From contig JBBROH010000019.1 of NCBI GenBank assembly GCA_038229595.1, forward strand, positions 1-32,599: DNA of 32,599 nt. Direction: 5' to 3'. The notes beneath the pieces were generated by a model. The model was given only the letters and a program-made list of their open reading frames with translations. It was not told the DNA's origin and made no database searches. Positions 1-7,890 of this stretch are shown here, in pieces; the stretch's first letter is position 1, and every line of letters starts with the position of its first letter. The position numbers were made by a program, and so were the translations under genes. Origin of the DNA: JBBROH01 sp038229595. Its GTDB lineage: Bacteria > Chloroflexota > Chloroflexia > QHBQ01.

Positions 1-144
1 ACCATGATGTCCACCCCGATGATGGGCATGACCCCGATGATGACCGGCACCATGATGTCCACCCCGATGATGGGCATGACCCCGATGATGACTGGCACCA
101 TGATGTCCACCCCGATGATGGGCATGACCCCGATGATGACCGGC
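1..144 (+). repeat. Three 48-bp in-frame tandem repeats (Met-rich linker)
   Basis: Three consecutive 48-bp units (1-48, 49-96, 97-144) differ at a single base (C to T in the second unit), and a degenerate fourth copy starts at 145. Each unit encodes MMSTPMMGMTPMMTGT (as read from ATG 4). The array continues to the window edge, so the true copy number is unknown. Near identity implies recent expansion by slippage or unequal crossing-over inside the linker. Confidence 0.95.
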
Positions 145-1344
145 ACCATGATGATGACCCCGACCGCTGCCGCTGTTGTGGCTGGCGAAAAGGGTAGCAA
201 GGGCGTAATCCGCATCGCGGTTGACCTGCCCACCAGTGGCGCGGATGCCAGCATTGGCGTACCGACCCGCAACGGCGTGCAGCTTGCCATTGAGCAGGCC
301 AACGCTGCTGGCGAGATCATCCCCGGCTATAAGCTGGAGATGTATGCCCTCGACGATGCCGTGAACGGTGTTCACAACCCGCAGCAGGGCGCGAACAATG
401 CCCAGGCTTTCATCGCTGACAGCCAGGTTGTGGCGATGGTCGGCCCCTTCAACTCCAACGTTGCCCGTGCGATCATGCCGATCATGAACGACGCAAACCT
501 CGCCCACATCAGCCCCTCGAACACCAACGAGAAGCTGACCAAGCCTGAGTTCGGCGAGACCGGCACCTACCGCCCCAACGGCACCATCACCTACTTCCGC
601 GTCTGCACCACCGACGATATCCAGGGGCCAGCCCTCGCGGACTATGCCATCACCAAGCTCAACCTCAAGAACGTCTACATCCTGGACGACCAGGAAGCCT
701 ACGGCAAGGGCCTGGCTGACAACTTTGAGAAGGAGTACAAGGCCAAGGGCGGCACCGTCGTCGGCCATGACGGTATCCCGAAGGGGACCACCGACTACAG
801 CACCATCGTCCCCAAGATTGCGGCGGCCAACCCGGCCCTCGTCTTCTACGGTGGCACCACCTCCAACGGGGTTGGCCTGTTCCGCAAGCAGATGAAGGAC
901 AAGATGGCCGGTATCCCCCTACTCGGCGGTGACGGTATCCAGGACGACCAGTTCCTCAAGGACGCGGGCGACAACGCCAATGGTGGTGTTGCCTCCGTTG
1001 CTGCTGTCAACGCCGAGTCGCTGCCAGATGCCAAGCAGTTCCTGGCTGACTACGAGAAGAAGTTCGGCGCGAAGGTTGGCGCGTATAGCGCGAACGCCTA
1101 CGAAGCCGCCAGCATCATCATCGCCGCGATCAAGGCCAGTGGCAGCAAGTGGAAGGATGGCGATCAGGTCGCCAACCGCGAGACTATCCGCGCCGCTATC
1201 GCTGCGACCAAGGACTTCAAGGGCGTGATCGGTAGCACCAGCTTCGACGCAAACGGCGATACCACCAACAAGATCATCAGCTTCTTCCAGGTCAAGAACG
1301 GCGCATGGACGTTCCTCGACCAGACTCGCTTCGGCGGGCAGTAA
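1..1344 (+). CDS. Branched-chain amino-acid/amide ABC transporter substrate-binding protein (5' partial)
   Basis: Extracytoplasmic binding protein of the Liv/HAAT family (Periplasmic_binding_6 / ANF-receptor fold) that would deliver a branched-chain amino acid, amide or urea-like ligand to the permease encoded downstream. The frame is open from base 1, so the start codon and the expected lipoprotein signal lie upstream of the window. The visible N-terminus is a Met/Thr/Pro-rich linker made of three 16-residue repeats, followed by a mature domain beginning near VIRIAVDLPTSGADAS. Family landmarks include YALDDAVNG, VGPFNSNVARA and YILDDQEAYGKG. It is very similar to the next gene along the whole folded domain, so the pair arose by tandem duplication. 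The ligand cannot be told from sequence. The family call is secure. Confidence 0.93.
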   Translation, partial: TMMSTPMMGMTPMMTGTMMSTPMMGMTPMMTGTMMSTPMMGMTPMMTGTMMMTPTAAAVVAGEKGSKGVIRIAVDLPTSGADASIGVPTRNGVQLAIEQANAAGEIIPGYKLEMYALDDAVNGVHNPQQGANNAQAFIADSQVVAMVGPFNSNVARAIMPIMNDANLAHISPSNTNEKLTKPEFGETGTYRPNGTITYFRVCTTDDIQGPALADYAITKLNLKNVYILDDQEAYGKGLADNFEKEYKAKGGTVVGHDGIPKGTTDYSTIVPKIAAANPALVFYGGTTSNGVGLFRKQMKDKMAGIPLLGGDGIQDDQFLKDAGDNANGGVASVAAVNAESLPDAKQFLADYEKKFGAKVGAYSANAYEAASIIIAAIKASGSKWKDGDQVANRETIRAAIAATKDFKGVIGSTSFDANGDTTNKIISFFQVKNGAWTFLDQTRFGGQ

Positions 1345-1381
1345 GCTACCTACCCTGGCCTGGCTCTCCTGATCGAGGGCC

Positions 1382-1416
1382 GGGCCAGCCCTTTCCACTG
1401 CCAGGGCGGCTGGCCC
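1382..1416 (+). other. Intergenic hairpin between the two binding-protein genes
   Basis: Perfect 9-bp inverted repeat GGGCCAGCC (1382-1390) and GGCTGGCCC (1408-1416) with a 17-nt loop, 38 nt after the first stop codon. There is no T-run after it, so it looks more like an mRNA-stabilising or attenuating stem than a standard intrinsic terminator. Confidence 0.55.
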
Positions 1417-1483
1417 ACCCCAGTGAGCAAGCCTGGAGAACCAAGACCACAACCTCGTAGTTAGAAGGAAGGAACAAGTAAGG

Positions 1484-2905
1484 ATGAAATCTCTACATAA
1501 GTCTGGTTCGCTGCTGGTAGCTTTGCTGATGATCAGCGTTGCCCTGGCCGCCTGCGACAACAACAGTGCTGCCGCCCCCACCGCCGTAACCGCGGCTACC
1601 AAAGCTCCAGCGATGGCTGCGACCAACAGCCCAATGATGGCCGCCGCCACCAGCACCCCCGCGATGGCCGCTGCGACCAGCACCTCCGCGATGGCAATGA
1701 CCAGCACCAGCATGATGACCCCAACTGCGGCCCCAGTGATTGTTGGTGAGAAGGGCAGCAAGGGCGTAATCAAGATCGCGGTTGATTTGCCCACCAGCGG
1801 CGCAGATGCCAGCGACGGTATCCCCACCCGCAACGGTGTGCAACTAGCCATTGAGGAAGCGAACAAAGCGGGCGAGGTGATCCCTGGCTACAAGCTAGAG
1901 ATGTACGCCCTCGACGATGCCGTAAACGGCGTTCACAACCCACAGCAGGGCGCAAGTAACGCCCAGGCCTTCATTGCCGACAACGATGTGATCGCCATGG
2001 TTGGCCCCTTCAACTCCAACGTTGCTCGTGCAATTATGCCGATCATGAACGACGCGAACGTAGCCCACATCAGCCCCTCGAACACCAACGAGAAGCTGAC
2101 CAAGCCTGAGTTCGGCGAGACTACTACCTACCGCCCAACCGGGATCATCACCTACTTCCGCGTCTGCACCACCGACGATATCCAGGGGCCAGCCGCCGCT
2201 GACTACGCCTTCGACAAGCTAGGCGCAAAGAGCGTCTACATCCTGGACGACCAGGAAGCCTACGGCAAGGGTATCTCTGACAACTTTGAGAAGCAGTTCA
2301 AGAGCAAGGGCGGCACCATCCTCGGCCATGACGGTGTGCCAAAGGGGACGACCGACTACAGCACTATCGTGCCGAAGGTAGCCGCCACCAACCCGGCCCT
2401 CGTCTTCTACGGTGGCACCACCTCCAACGGGGTCGGCCTGTTCCGCAAGCAGATGAAAGACAAGATGGCAAACGTGCCACTGATGGGCGGCGACGGGATC
2501 GTGGAGCAGCAGATGGCTGACGACGCGGGCGATAACAGCACTGGCGTGTACGGCACGGTTGCCGCCGTCAATGCAGAGACGCTACCCGAAGCCAAGTCCT
2601 TCCTCACCAACTACAAGGCTCGCTTCAACGCCAACGTTGGCTCCTACAGTGCGAACGGCTACGAGGCGGCCAACATCATCATTGCCGCGATCAAGGCCGG
2701 TGGTGGCAAGTGGAAGGATGGCAACCAGGTTAGCAACCGCGAGACTGTGCGAGCTGCTGTCGCCGCGACCAAGGACTTCAAGGGCGTAACCGGCAGCACC
2801 AGCTTCGACGCGAACGGTGACACCACCAACAAGTACATCAGCATCTACAAGATCGAGGGTGGCGCGTTCAAGTTCATTGACCAGATCAAGTTCGGCGGAC
2901 AGTAA
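1484..2905 (+). CDS. Branched-chain amino-acid/amide ABC transporter substrate-binding lipoprotein
   Basis: Second tandem Liv/HAAT binding protein, 473 aa. The start ATG 1484 follows a purine-rich ribosome-binding region (AAGGAAGGAACAAGTAAGG). The N-terminus is a lipoprotein signal: basic MKSLHK, a hydrophobic core, then lipobox LAAC with the modified Cys at about residue 24. An Ala/Thr/Met-rich linker of about 50 residues follows, a degenerate version of the Met-rich repeat array in the preceding gene. The folded ligand-binding domain begins near VIKIAVDLPTSGADAS. The mature domain closely matches the upstream paralogue, with differences concentrated in the central and C-terminal parts, which may change ligand preference. 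It probably shares the permease and ATPases encoded after it. Strong family call; ligand unknown. Confidence 0.95.
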   Translation: MKSLHKSGSLLVALLMISVALAACDNNSAAAPTAVTAATKAPAMAATNSPMMAAATSTPAMAAATSTSAMAMTSTSMMTPTAAPVIVGEKGSKGVIKIAVDLPTSGADASDGIPTRNGVQLAIEEANKAGEVIPGYKLEMYALDDAVNGVHNPQQGASNAQAFIADNDVIAMVGPFNSNVARAIMPIMNDANVAHISPSNTNEKLTKPEFGETTTYRPTGIITYFRVCTTDDIQGPAAADYAFDKLGAKSVYILDDQEAYGKGISDNFEKQFKSKGGTILGHDGVPKGTTDYSTIVPKVAATNPALVFYGGTTSNGVGLFRKQMKDKMANVPLMGGDGIVEQQMADDAGDNSTGVYGTVAAVNAETLPEAKSFLTNYKARFNANVGSYSANGYEAANIIIAAIKAGGGKWKDGNQVSNRETVRAAVAATKDFKGVTGSTSFDANGDTTNKYISIYKIEGGAFKFIDQIKFGGQ

Positions 2906-2926
2906 ACCATCCTCCTACGGGAGCCA

Positions 2927-2950
2927 AAGGCGGGGCCAAATCCCCGCCTT
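2927..2950 (+). terminator. Hairpin after binding-protein gene (leaky terminator or attenuator)
   Basis: Perfect 9-bp stem AAGGCGGGG (2927-2935) / CCCCGCCTT (2942-2950) with a 6-nt loop, 21 nt after the stop of the binding-protein gene. Only a weak pyrimidine tail follows. Position between binding protein and permease suits the partial termination that often makes binding proteins more abundant than membrane components. Confidence 0.6.
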
Positions 2951-2961
2951 CCTTACCCAGG

Positions 2962-2979
2962 GGCGCAAGGTGGTGCGCC
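2962..2979 (+). other. Short hairpin in the liv intergenic region
   Basis: GGCGCA (2962-2967) pairs with TGCGCC (2974-2979) across a 6-nt loop. It is the second of three consecutive stem-loops between the binding protein and livH. Confidence 0.4.
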
Positions 2980-2990
2980 TCAGACATGGA

Positions 2991-3020
2991 GGGGGCGGCA
3001 GCCAACTGGTTGCTACCCCC
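2991..3020 (+). other. Strong hairpin upstream of livH
   Basis: Stem of 13 positions (2991-3003 with 3008-3020) closing on a 4-nt AACT loop, with one mismatch and two G-T pairs. It ends 46 nt before the livH start codon and has no T-run, suggesting a role in mRNA processing, stability or translation rather than termination. Confidence 0.5.
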
Positions 3021-3066
3021 GCCTGTTACCCTCCAAGTCCAACCCCCTAAAATGCGGAGGCTGCTG

Positions 3067-4011
3067 ATGGATCTGCTGGTACAACAGCTACTTAATGGGC
3101 TGGTCAAAGGCTCGATTTACGCCCTGATCGCCCTCGGCTACACGATGGTTTACGGTATCGTTGAACTGATCAACTTCGCGCACGGCGATATATTTATGCT
3201 CGGCGGCTTCATCGCTCTGGCAGTCCTCGGCTTCTTCGGTGTAGCAATCAGCCAGGCTCTCAACCCCGCCGGGTTGGTGCAGGGCGGCATCCTCCCTACG
3301 ATCTTGGTGCTGCTAGCTACGATCCTGCTAGCCATGCTGATCACCGGCCTGATCGGGGTGATCGTTGAGCGCGTAGCCTACCGCCCGCTCCGCAACGCCC
3401 CCAAACTCACCGCCCTGATCTCGGCAATCGGGATGTCCTTCATCTTGCAGAACGTCGGCCAAATCTGGCACGGCCCTGCCCCCGTCCCCTACCCCGAAGT
3501 CTTTGCCAACAACAGCTTCACCCTATTTGGTCGGGTGACGATTGGCCTAAAGGACATTTTCGTGGTGCTGATTTGTATCACGCTGATGGCAACCCTCCAG
3601 TTCTTCATCCAGCGCACCAAGCTGGGCAAGGCAATGCGGGCCACCGCCCAGGACTACGATACTAGCAAGCTGATGGGCATCAACGTTAACCTGACGATCA
3701 CCATCACCTTCTTCATTGGCGCAATGCTGGCTGGGGCTGCCGGGTTGATCTATGGGATGCAGGTGCATAGTATGCAGTTTGTGCAGGGCTATCAGGCGGG
3801 CCTCAAGGCGTTCACCGCTGCCGTGCTAGGGGGGATCGGCAACATACCGGGGGCGATGCTCGGCGGCTTCCTGATCGGCCTGATCGAGGCGGTTAGCGAC
3901 CAGTACATCTCCACCGCCTGGACTCCGGTCGTTGTCTTCGGCGTACTGATCTTGATCCTGACACTGCGCCCCTCTGGGCTGCTGGGCCAGCAAGTTCCTG
4001 AGAAAGCGTAG
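3067..4011 (+). CDS. livH: Branched-chain amino-acid ABC transporter permease LivH
   Basis: First membrane subunit of the Liv/HAAT importer, 314 aa. ATG 3067 is chosen because GGAGG (3056-3060) lies 6 nt upstream; an in-frame ATG at 3052 and the longer frame from 2986 lack such a site. The N-terminus (QQLLNGLVKGSIYALIALGY) and the segment ELINFAHGDIFMLGG are typical of LivH. Multiple hydrophobic helices follow, and the loop near FTAAVLGGIGNIPGAMLGG matches the family's coupling region that contacts the ATPases. It forms the channel with LivM, whose gene starts 8 nt downstream. Length is normal for the family. Confidence 0.95.
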   Translation: MDLLVQQLLNGLVKGSIYALIALGYTMVYGIVELINFAHGDIFMLGGFIALAVLGFFGVAISQALNPAGLVQGGILPTILVLLATILLAMLITGLIGVIVERVAYRPLRNAPKLTALISAIGMSFILQNVGQIWHGPAPVPYPEVFANNSFTLFGRVTIGLKDIFVVLICITLMATLQFFIQRTKLGKAMRATAQDYDTSKLMGINVNLTITITFFIGAMLAGAAGLIYGMQVHSMQFVQGYQAGLKAFTAAVLGGIGNIPGAMLGGFLIGLIEAVSDQYISTAWTPVVVFGVLILILTLRPSGLLGQQVPEKA

Positions 4012-4019
4012 GCAGGCAG

Positions 4020-5411
4020 ATGCAAGCAACCAAAACCCCGGCTACCCCCCCACAGGGGCGCACCATGCGGCGCGTCTTGGAGGGTAGCTTCACCAGAGGC
4101 CAGATCATCGGCGGCCTGATCGCCCTTGCCGTACTGATCGCTCTCCCCTTCATCTACAACAAGGATAACCTGACCGCCTGGAACATGAAGGCGATATTCG
4201 TTGAGCCGCCAGTGCTGATCGGCACCATGGCCGACGCTGCCCAGTACGTGATCCTCGCCATCGGCCTCAACATCGTGGTCGGCTTTGCGGGGCTGCTCGA
4301 CCTGGGCTACGCTGCCTTCTTCGCCTTTGGTGCCTACACCTACGCCTTCCTCGCCAGCGGCCACTTGGCCCAGCTAACTGGCGGCAAGATACAGATTCAC
4401 TTGTCGTTCTGGCTGGTGCTGTTCATCGCCGCTGCTGTCTCGGCCTTCTTCGGCGCGCTACTCGGCTCACCTACCTTGCGACTGCGCGGTGACTACCTGG
4501 CAATTGTCACCCTCGGCTTTGGCGAGATCGTGCCAGCCGTCTTCCTCAACCTCGGCAACATCAAAATTGGCGACACCTCGATCAACCTGACTGGTGGGGT
4601 AGACGGCATCAGCGGGGTGGACAAACCGGGGATCGCCACCTTCGGCCTCGGCAGCGGCATTTGTCGCAACCTCAAAATGAACCCCAACCCGCTGACCGGC
4701 GGCTGTCGCCTGAACAACCTCAACCCAGAGCCATACTACTTCCTCTACATCGGCATCGTCGTGCTGCTGGTGATCGCGGTCAGCAATATGCGCTCCTCGC
4801 GCCTCGGTCGCGCCTGGATGGCGATCCGTGAGGACGAGATCGCGGCAGCCGCGATGGGTATCGATACAGTTAAGACCAAGCTGCTCGCCTTCGCCAGCGG
4901 TGCGGCCCTGGCTGGGGTCGCGGGCGTGATGTTCGGCGCAAAGCTGAGCCTGGTCGGGCCAAACAGCTTCGACTTCAACACTTCGGTCTTCATCCTCTGC
5001 ATGGTGATCCTCGGCGGCATCGGCAACATCTACGGCGTGATCGTCGGTGCGCTGATCCTCTACCTTACCCAGACCATCTTCCTGATCAACCTGCCTAACG
5101 CCCTCAACAAGCTGGGAACGGACAACAAGATTGAGTTCCTGGCGAAAACGGACTGGTCAGGTCTCAAGTTTATGATCTACGGCATCATCCTTGTAGTGCT
5201 GATGATCGTGCGGCCTGAAGGATTGATCCCCAGTGCTAGACGCAAGGCCGAACTGCGCGGTGAGACTGGCGAACCGCGTGCGCTAGTGGCCGGGGCAGCA
5301 GGGCGCGGCAGCGACGAGGCAGAGCGGGCCAACCCGGTAGCCACCGCCGAGCGCGAGAGCCTCTACGATATGCAGACCGAGGAGCAGCCGACCGAGAGGA
5401 ATGACCGCTGA
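4020..5411 (+). CDS. livM: Branched-chain amino-acid ABC transporter permease LivM
   Basis: Second membrane subunit of the importer, 463 aa. The start ATG 4020 follows livH by 8 nt; a later in-frame ATG at 4065 is possible. Family segments include GLNIVVGFAGLLDLGYAAFFAFGAY, GDYLAIVTLGFGEI and the conserved coupling loop ILGGIGNIYGVIVGALIL. An insert between helices (roughly residues 185-240) holds a Cys-containing loop, plausibly extracytoplasmic. The last 60 residues are a charged, probably cytoplasmic tail (REGL...ERNDR) that exceeds the usual family end. Its TGA overlaps the ATG of livG by one base (TGATG), implying translational coupling. Confidence 0.95.
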   Translation: MQATKTPATPPQGRTMRRVLEGSFTRGQIIGGLIALAVLIALPFIYNKDNLTAWNMKAIFVEPPVLIGTMADAAQYVILAIGLNIVVGFAGLLDLGYAAFFAFGAYTYAFLASGHLAQLTGGKIQIHLSFWLVLFIAAAVSAFFGALLGSPTLRLRGDYLAIVTLGFGEIVPAVFLNLGNIKIGDTSINLTGGVDGISGVDKPGIATFGLGSGICRNLKMNPNPLTGGCRLNNLNPEPYYFLYIGIVVLLVIAVSNMRSSRLGRAWMAIREDEIAAAAMGIDTVKTKLLAFASGAALAGVAGVMFGAKLSLVGPNSFDFNTSVFILCMVILGGIGNIYGVIVGALILYLTQTIFLINLPNALNKLGTDNKIEFLAKTDWSGLKFMIYGIILVVLMIVRPEGLIPSARRKAELRGETGEPRALVAGAAGRGSDEAERANPVATAERESLYDMQTEEQPTERNDR

Positions 5412-6223
5412 TGGCACTACTTGAAGCAAGCAAAGTAACCAAGCAGTTCGGCGGCCTTACTGCTGTCAACAAGGTTGACTTTGACATCCCCCAGGGGGCT
5501 ATCGTCAGCCTGATCGGGCCGAACGGCGCAGGCAAAACCACCCTGTTCAACATCATCACTGGCCTCTATAAGCCGACAACCGGGGCTATCATCTTTGACG
5601 GCCACAACATCGGGGGCGGCAACCCCAGCAAGATCACCGAACTGGGCATCGCCCGCACCTTCCAGAACATCCGCCTCTTTGCCAACATGACCGCGCTGGA
5701 GAATGTGATGGTTGGCACCCACAGCCGAATGCGAACCGGGCTGATCGGGGCGATCCTGCGAACCCCCAGCGCAATGCGGGAGGAGCGCAGCGTGGCCGAG
5801 CGTGGCCTCGAACTGCTCGATTTCGTTGGCCTCGGTGGGCAAGAGGATGAGTACGCCAAGAACCTACCCTACGGCGACCAGCGGCGGTTGGAGATCGCTC
5901 GCGCCCTCGCCAGCACCCCGAAATTGCTGCTGCTGGATGAGCCAACGGCGGGCATGAACCCCAACGAGACGCGGGAGATGACCGATTTTATCAGCAAGCT
6001 CCGCAGCGAGCGCGGCCTCAGCATCCTCTTGATCGAACACGACATGAAGGTGGTAATGGGCATCTCCGACCGCGTATCGGTGCTGGACTACGGGGTGAAG
6101 ATCGCCGAGGGTTCGCCCGACGAGGTACGTAACAACACGCGGGTGATCGAAGCCTACCTGGGCAAGGGCCAGACCAACAGCAAACCAATCAACCCGGACG
6201 TGGCAGCGGATACGGCTGGCTAA
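5411..6223 (+). CDS. livG: Branched-chain amino-acid ABC transporter ATP-binding protein LivG
   Basis: One of the two ATPases that power the Liv importer at the inner face of the membrane, 270 aa. Walker A is GPNGAGKTT (about residues 37-45), the signature region is LPYGDQRRLEIARAL, Walker B is LLLLDEPTAGMNP and the switch histidine is in LIEHDMK. The YGDQRR form of the signature, rather than LSGGQ, is characteristic of LivG. The start overlaps the livM stop by one base. The C-terminal tail after AYLGKG matches the family end plus about 15 extra residues. Confidence 0.96.
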   Translation: MALLEASKVTKQFGGLTAVNKVDFDIPQGAIVSLIGPNGAGKTTLFNIITGLYKPTTGAIIFDGHNIGGGNPSKITELGIARTFQNIRLFANMTALENVMVGTHSRMRTGLIGAILRTPSAMREERSVAERGLELLDFVGLGGQEDEYAKNLPYGDQRRLEIARALASTPKLLLLDEPTAGMNPNETREMTDFISKLRSERGLSILLIEHDMKVVMGISDRVSVLDYGVKIAEGSPDEVRNNTRVIEAYLGKGQTNSKPINPDVAADTAG

Positions 6224-6237
6224 GAGGACAAAATACG

Positions 6238-7014
6238 ATGCAGCAACAACCTGGCAGCGCATACAGTGGGCAGGCGAAGGACGTGGCGAAGCCGAGGGGC
6301 GAGCCGATGCTGATAGTAGACGGCATTGAGACCTACTACGGCAACATCCGCGCCCTTGCCAATATTTCGCTCACCATCTACCCCGGCGAGATCGTCACCC
6401 TGATCGGCGGCAACGGGGCGGGCAAGACGACCACGCTCCGCACCATCTCTGGCATCACTCCGCCCAGGCGCGGCGCGATCACCCTCAACGGCAAGCGCAT
6501 CGAACGCACCCCCCCAGAGCAGATCGTGCGCTTGGGCGTATCGCAGTCGCCGGAGGGTCGGCGCGTCTTTAGCCGCATGACAGTACGCGAGAACCTGGAG
6601 ATGGGCGCGTTCAGCCGCAGCGACCGCGAGAACATCGCCGAGGACACCGAGCGGGTGCTGAACCTCTTTCCCCGCCTGCGCGAACGACTGGAGCAGAAAA
6701 GTGGCACCATGTCGGGTGGCGAGCAACAGATGTTGGCGATCAGCCGCGCCCTCATGTCGCGCCCACGGCTGCTGCTGCTGGATGAGCCGAGCATGGGCCT
6801 CTCCCCGATCCTGATCCAGCAGATTTTCCAGATCATCACCGACATCAACAAGCAGGGTACTACGATCCTGCTGGTCGAGCAGAACGCCCTGCAAGCCCTC
6901 TCTATCTCCCACCGTGGCTATGTAATCCAGACCGGCAACATCGTGCTGGAGGATAGTGGCGCAAACCTGCTCAAGAGCGAGATGGTGCGTAAGGCGTACC
7001 TGGGCGAAGACTAA
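6238..7014 (+). CDS. livF: Branched-chain amino-acid ABC transporter ATP-binding protein LivF
   Basis: Partner ATPase of LivG, up to 258 aa. Walker A is GGNGAGKTTT, signature MSGGEQQMLAISRAL, Walker B LLLLDEPSMGLSP, switch region LVEQNA; this combination is typical of LivF. The start ATG 6238 lies 14 nt after the livG stop, with AAGAGGA upstream, and gives a 23-residue hydrophilic lead-in before the usual N-terminus; ATG 6307 would start the protein at the standard family position (MLIVDGIETYYG). The stop TAA shares a base with the ATG of the next gene (TAATG). Confidence 0.95.
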   Translation: MQQQPGSAYSGQAKDVAKPRGEPMLIVDGIETYYGNIRALANISLTIYPGEIVTLIGGNGAGKTTTLRTISGITPPRRGAITLNGKRIERTPPEQIVRLGVSQSPEGRRVFSRMTVRENLEMGAFSRSDRENIAEDTERVLNLFPRLRERLEQKSGTMSGGEQQMLAISRALMSRPRLLLLDEPSMGLSPILIQQIFQIITDINKQGTTILLVEQNALQALSISHRGYVIQTGNIVLEDSGANLLKSEMVRKAYLGED

Positions 7015-7538
7015 TGCGCTATGTAGAACTGCGCCGCCACACCATGCGCGCCAAGCCAGGTGATCACCTTTCCCAAGCAGGGGTGACACTGGCCCGCAGG
7101 CTGGGTGAGCAGCTTGGCCCCTTCGCCCTGGTGATCACCAGTAAGCTAGCGCGCGCCTTCGAGACAGCGATAGCGATGGGCTTCGCGGTAGACGAGCAAA
7201 GCCCGCTACTCAATAGCTACGGCAGCACAGCAGAGGCGGAGGTACCGTTCGGCGAAACCGACTTCGCGGGCTATGCGTCAGCAGTACGGGCTGGTGGGGC
7301 GGCGGCGGCCTACGCGCTGAAGCTGACCGCCTACCTGCGCGCGGTCGCCGAAAGCGTGCCGGAGGGTGGCACCGCCCTCATCATCGCGCACGGCGGGGTG
7401 GTAGAGCTTGGCACAGTATCCTCCCTGCCAGAGATCGACTTCGCGACCTGGGGTGGCTACTGCGACTACTGCGCGGGGGTGCGGCTAGCCTTCGAGAGCG
7501 GGCGGTTTGTTGCCGCTGAGGTGCTGCGCCTACCGTAG
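7014..7538 (+). CDS. Histidine phosphatase (phosphoglycerate mutase-like) family protein
   Basis: Small phosphatase of the branch-1 histidine phosphatase superfamily, 174 aa. The N-terminal catalytic Arg-His sits in ELRRHTMR, where Gly of the usual RHG is Thr. The second Arg lies in SKLARAFETA and the second His in IIAHGGVVELG, so the core phosphate pocket (R-H-R-H) seems complete. Substrate is unknown. The start overlaps the livF stop (TAATG), so it is translated as the last gene of the transporter operon. No motif shows whether the link to transport is functional or only transcriptional. Confidence 0.88.
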   Translation: MRYVELRRHTMRAKPGDHLSQAGVTLARRLGEQLGPFALVITSKLARAFETAIAMGFAVDEQSPLLNSYGSTAEAEVPFGETDFAGYASAVRAGGAAAAYALKLTAYLRAVAESVPEGGTALIIAHGGVVELGTVSSLPEIDFATWGGYCDYCAGVRLAFESGRFVAAEVLRLP

Positions 7539-7556
7539 GCGAGTGCTTGCCGCCTA
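7536..7556. terminator. Convergent-gene hairpin containing both stop codons
   Basis: TAGGCG (7536-7541) and CGCCTA (7551-7556) form a stem with a 9-nt loop. The TAG stop of the phosphatase gene (+) and the stop of the small acidic protein gene (-) are the two ends of the stem. It could act in both directions, although no T-run follows. Confidence 0.45.
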
Positions 7557-7814
7557 GACCTCCTCCACATCCTCATCCTGATCCATCGCCACGTGCAGGT
7601 CGGTCAGGCGGGCGTTGAGGGCGGCCAAATCCTCCACGCCAAGCTCCTCCATCAGGTCTAGCACCTCGCTGATCGCGACCTCGTCCGGGTAGGCCGCCAG
7701 CCGTGCCTCCGCCTCCGTGCGGCTGCTCACCCCAATCTCCTCCAGTTGTTCACGCAGACTCTCCAGGTCATCCAGCAGCACCATCGTCTCATAGCTGTCG
7801 CGCTCGGCAGTCAT
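7554..7814 (-). CDS. Small acidic hypothetical protein
   Basis: I do not recognise this 86-aa protein. It is rich in Glu, Asp and Leu, lacks a signal peptide or membrane segment, and looks fully helical (MVLLDDLESLREQLEEIG... EVLDLMEELGVEDLAALN), ending in a very acidic tail MDQDEDVEEV. The start at 7814 is set by AAGGAGG ending 8 nt upstream on the minus strand; the longer frame to 7916 would run through the divergent promoter. It is convergent with the phosphatase gene and divergent from yraN. Confidence 0.75.
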   Translation of the reverse strand: MTAERDSYETMVLLDDLESLREQLEEIGVSSRTEAEARLAAYPDEVAISEVLDLMEELGVEDLAALNARLTDLHVAMDQDEDVEEV

Positions 7815-7842
7815 CGCGTTCCTCCTTACCCAATGAATAGTG

Positions 7843-7848
7843 TATAAT
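7843..7848 (+). promoter_or_regulatory. Probable -10 box for yraN
   Basis: TATAAT at 7843-7848 lies 42 nt before the yraN start, preceded by TG directly abutting it. No good -35 match is seen 16-18 bp upstream. An AT-rich stretch on the other strand in the same 30 bp could serve the divergent small acidic protein gene. Confidence 0.5.
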
Positions 7849-7890
7849 AGCTGGCACGTACTATACGCCAGCCAGCCAGTGGGGTCAAGC

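Noticed and set aside
919..1866. Long minus-strand frame of 315 codons across the two binding-protein genes
   Set aside because: It is antisense to two clear family members and their intergenic hairpin, with a low-complexity Ala/Val product that mirrors the linker repeats; a codon-bias shadow.
2986..3066. Longer N-terminus for livH
   Set aside because: It would translate through the strong hairpin at 2991-3020; the GGAGG before ATG 3067 and the family start favour the shorter form.
6220..7089. Minus-strand frame of 289 codons opposite livF
   Set aside because: Fully antisense to livF, no ribosome-binding site or recognisable domain; GC-rich shadow frame.
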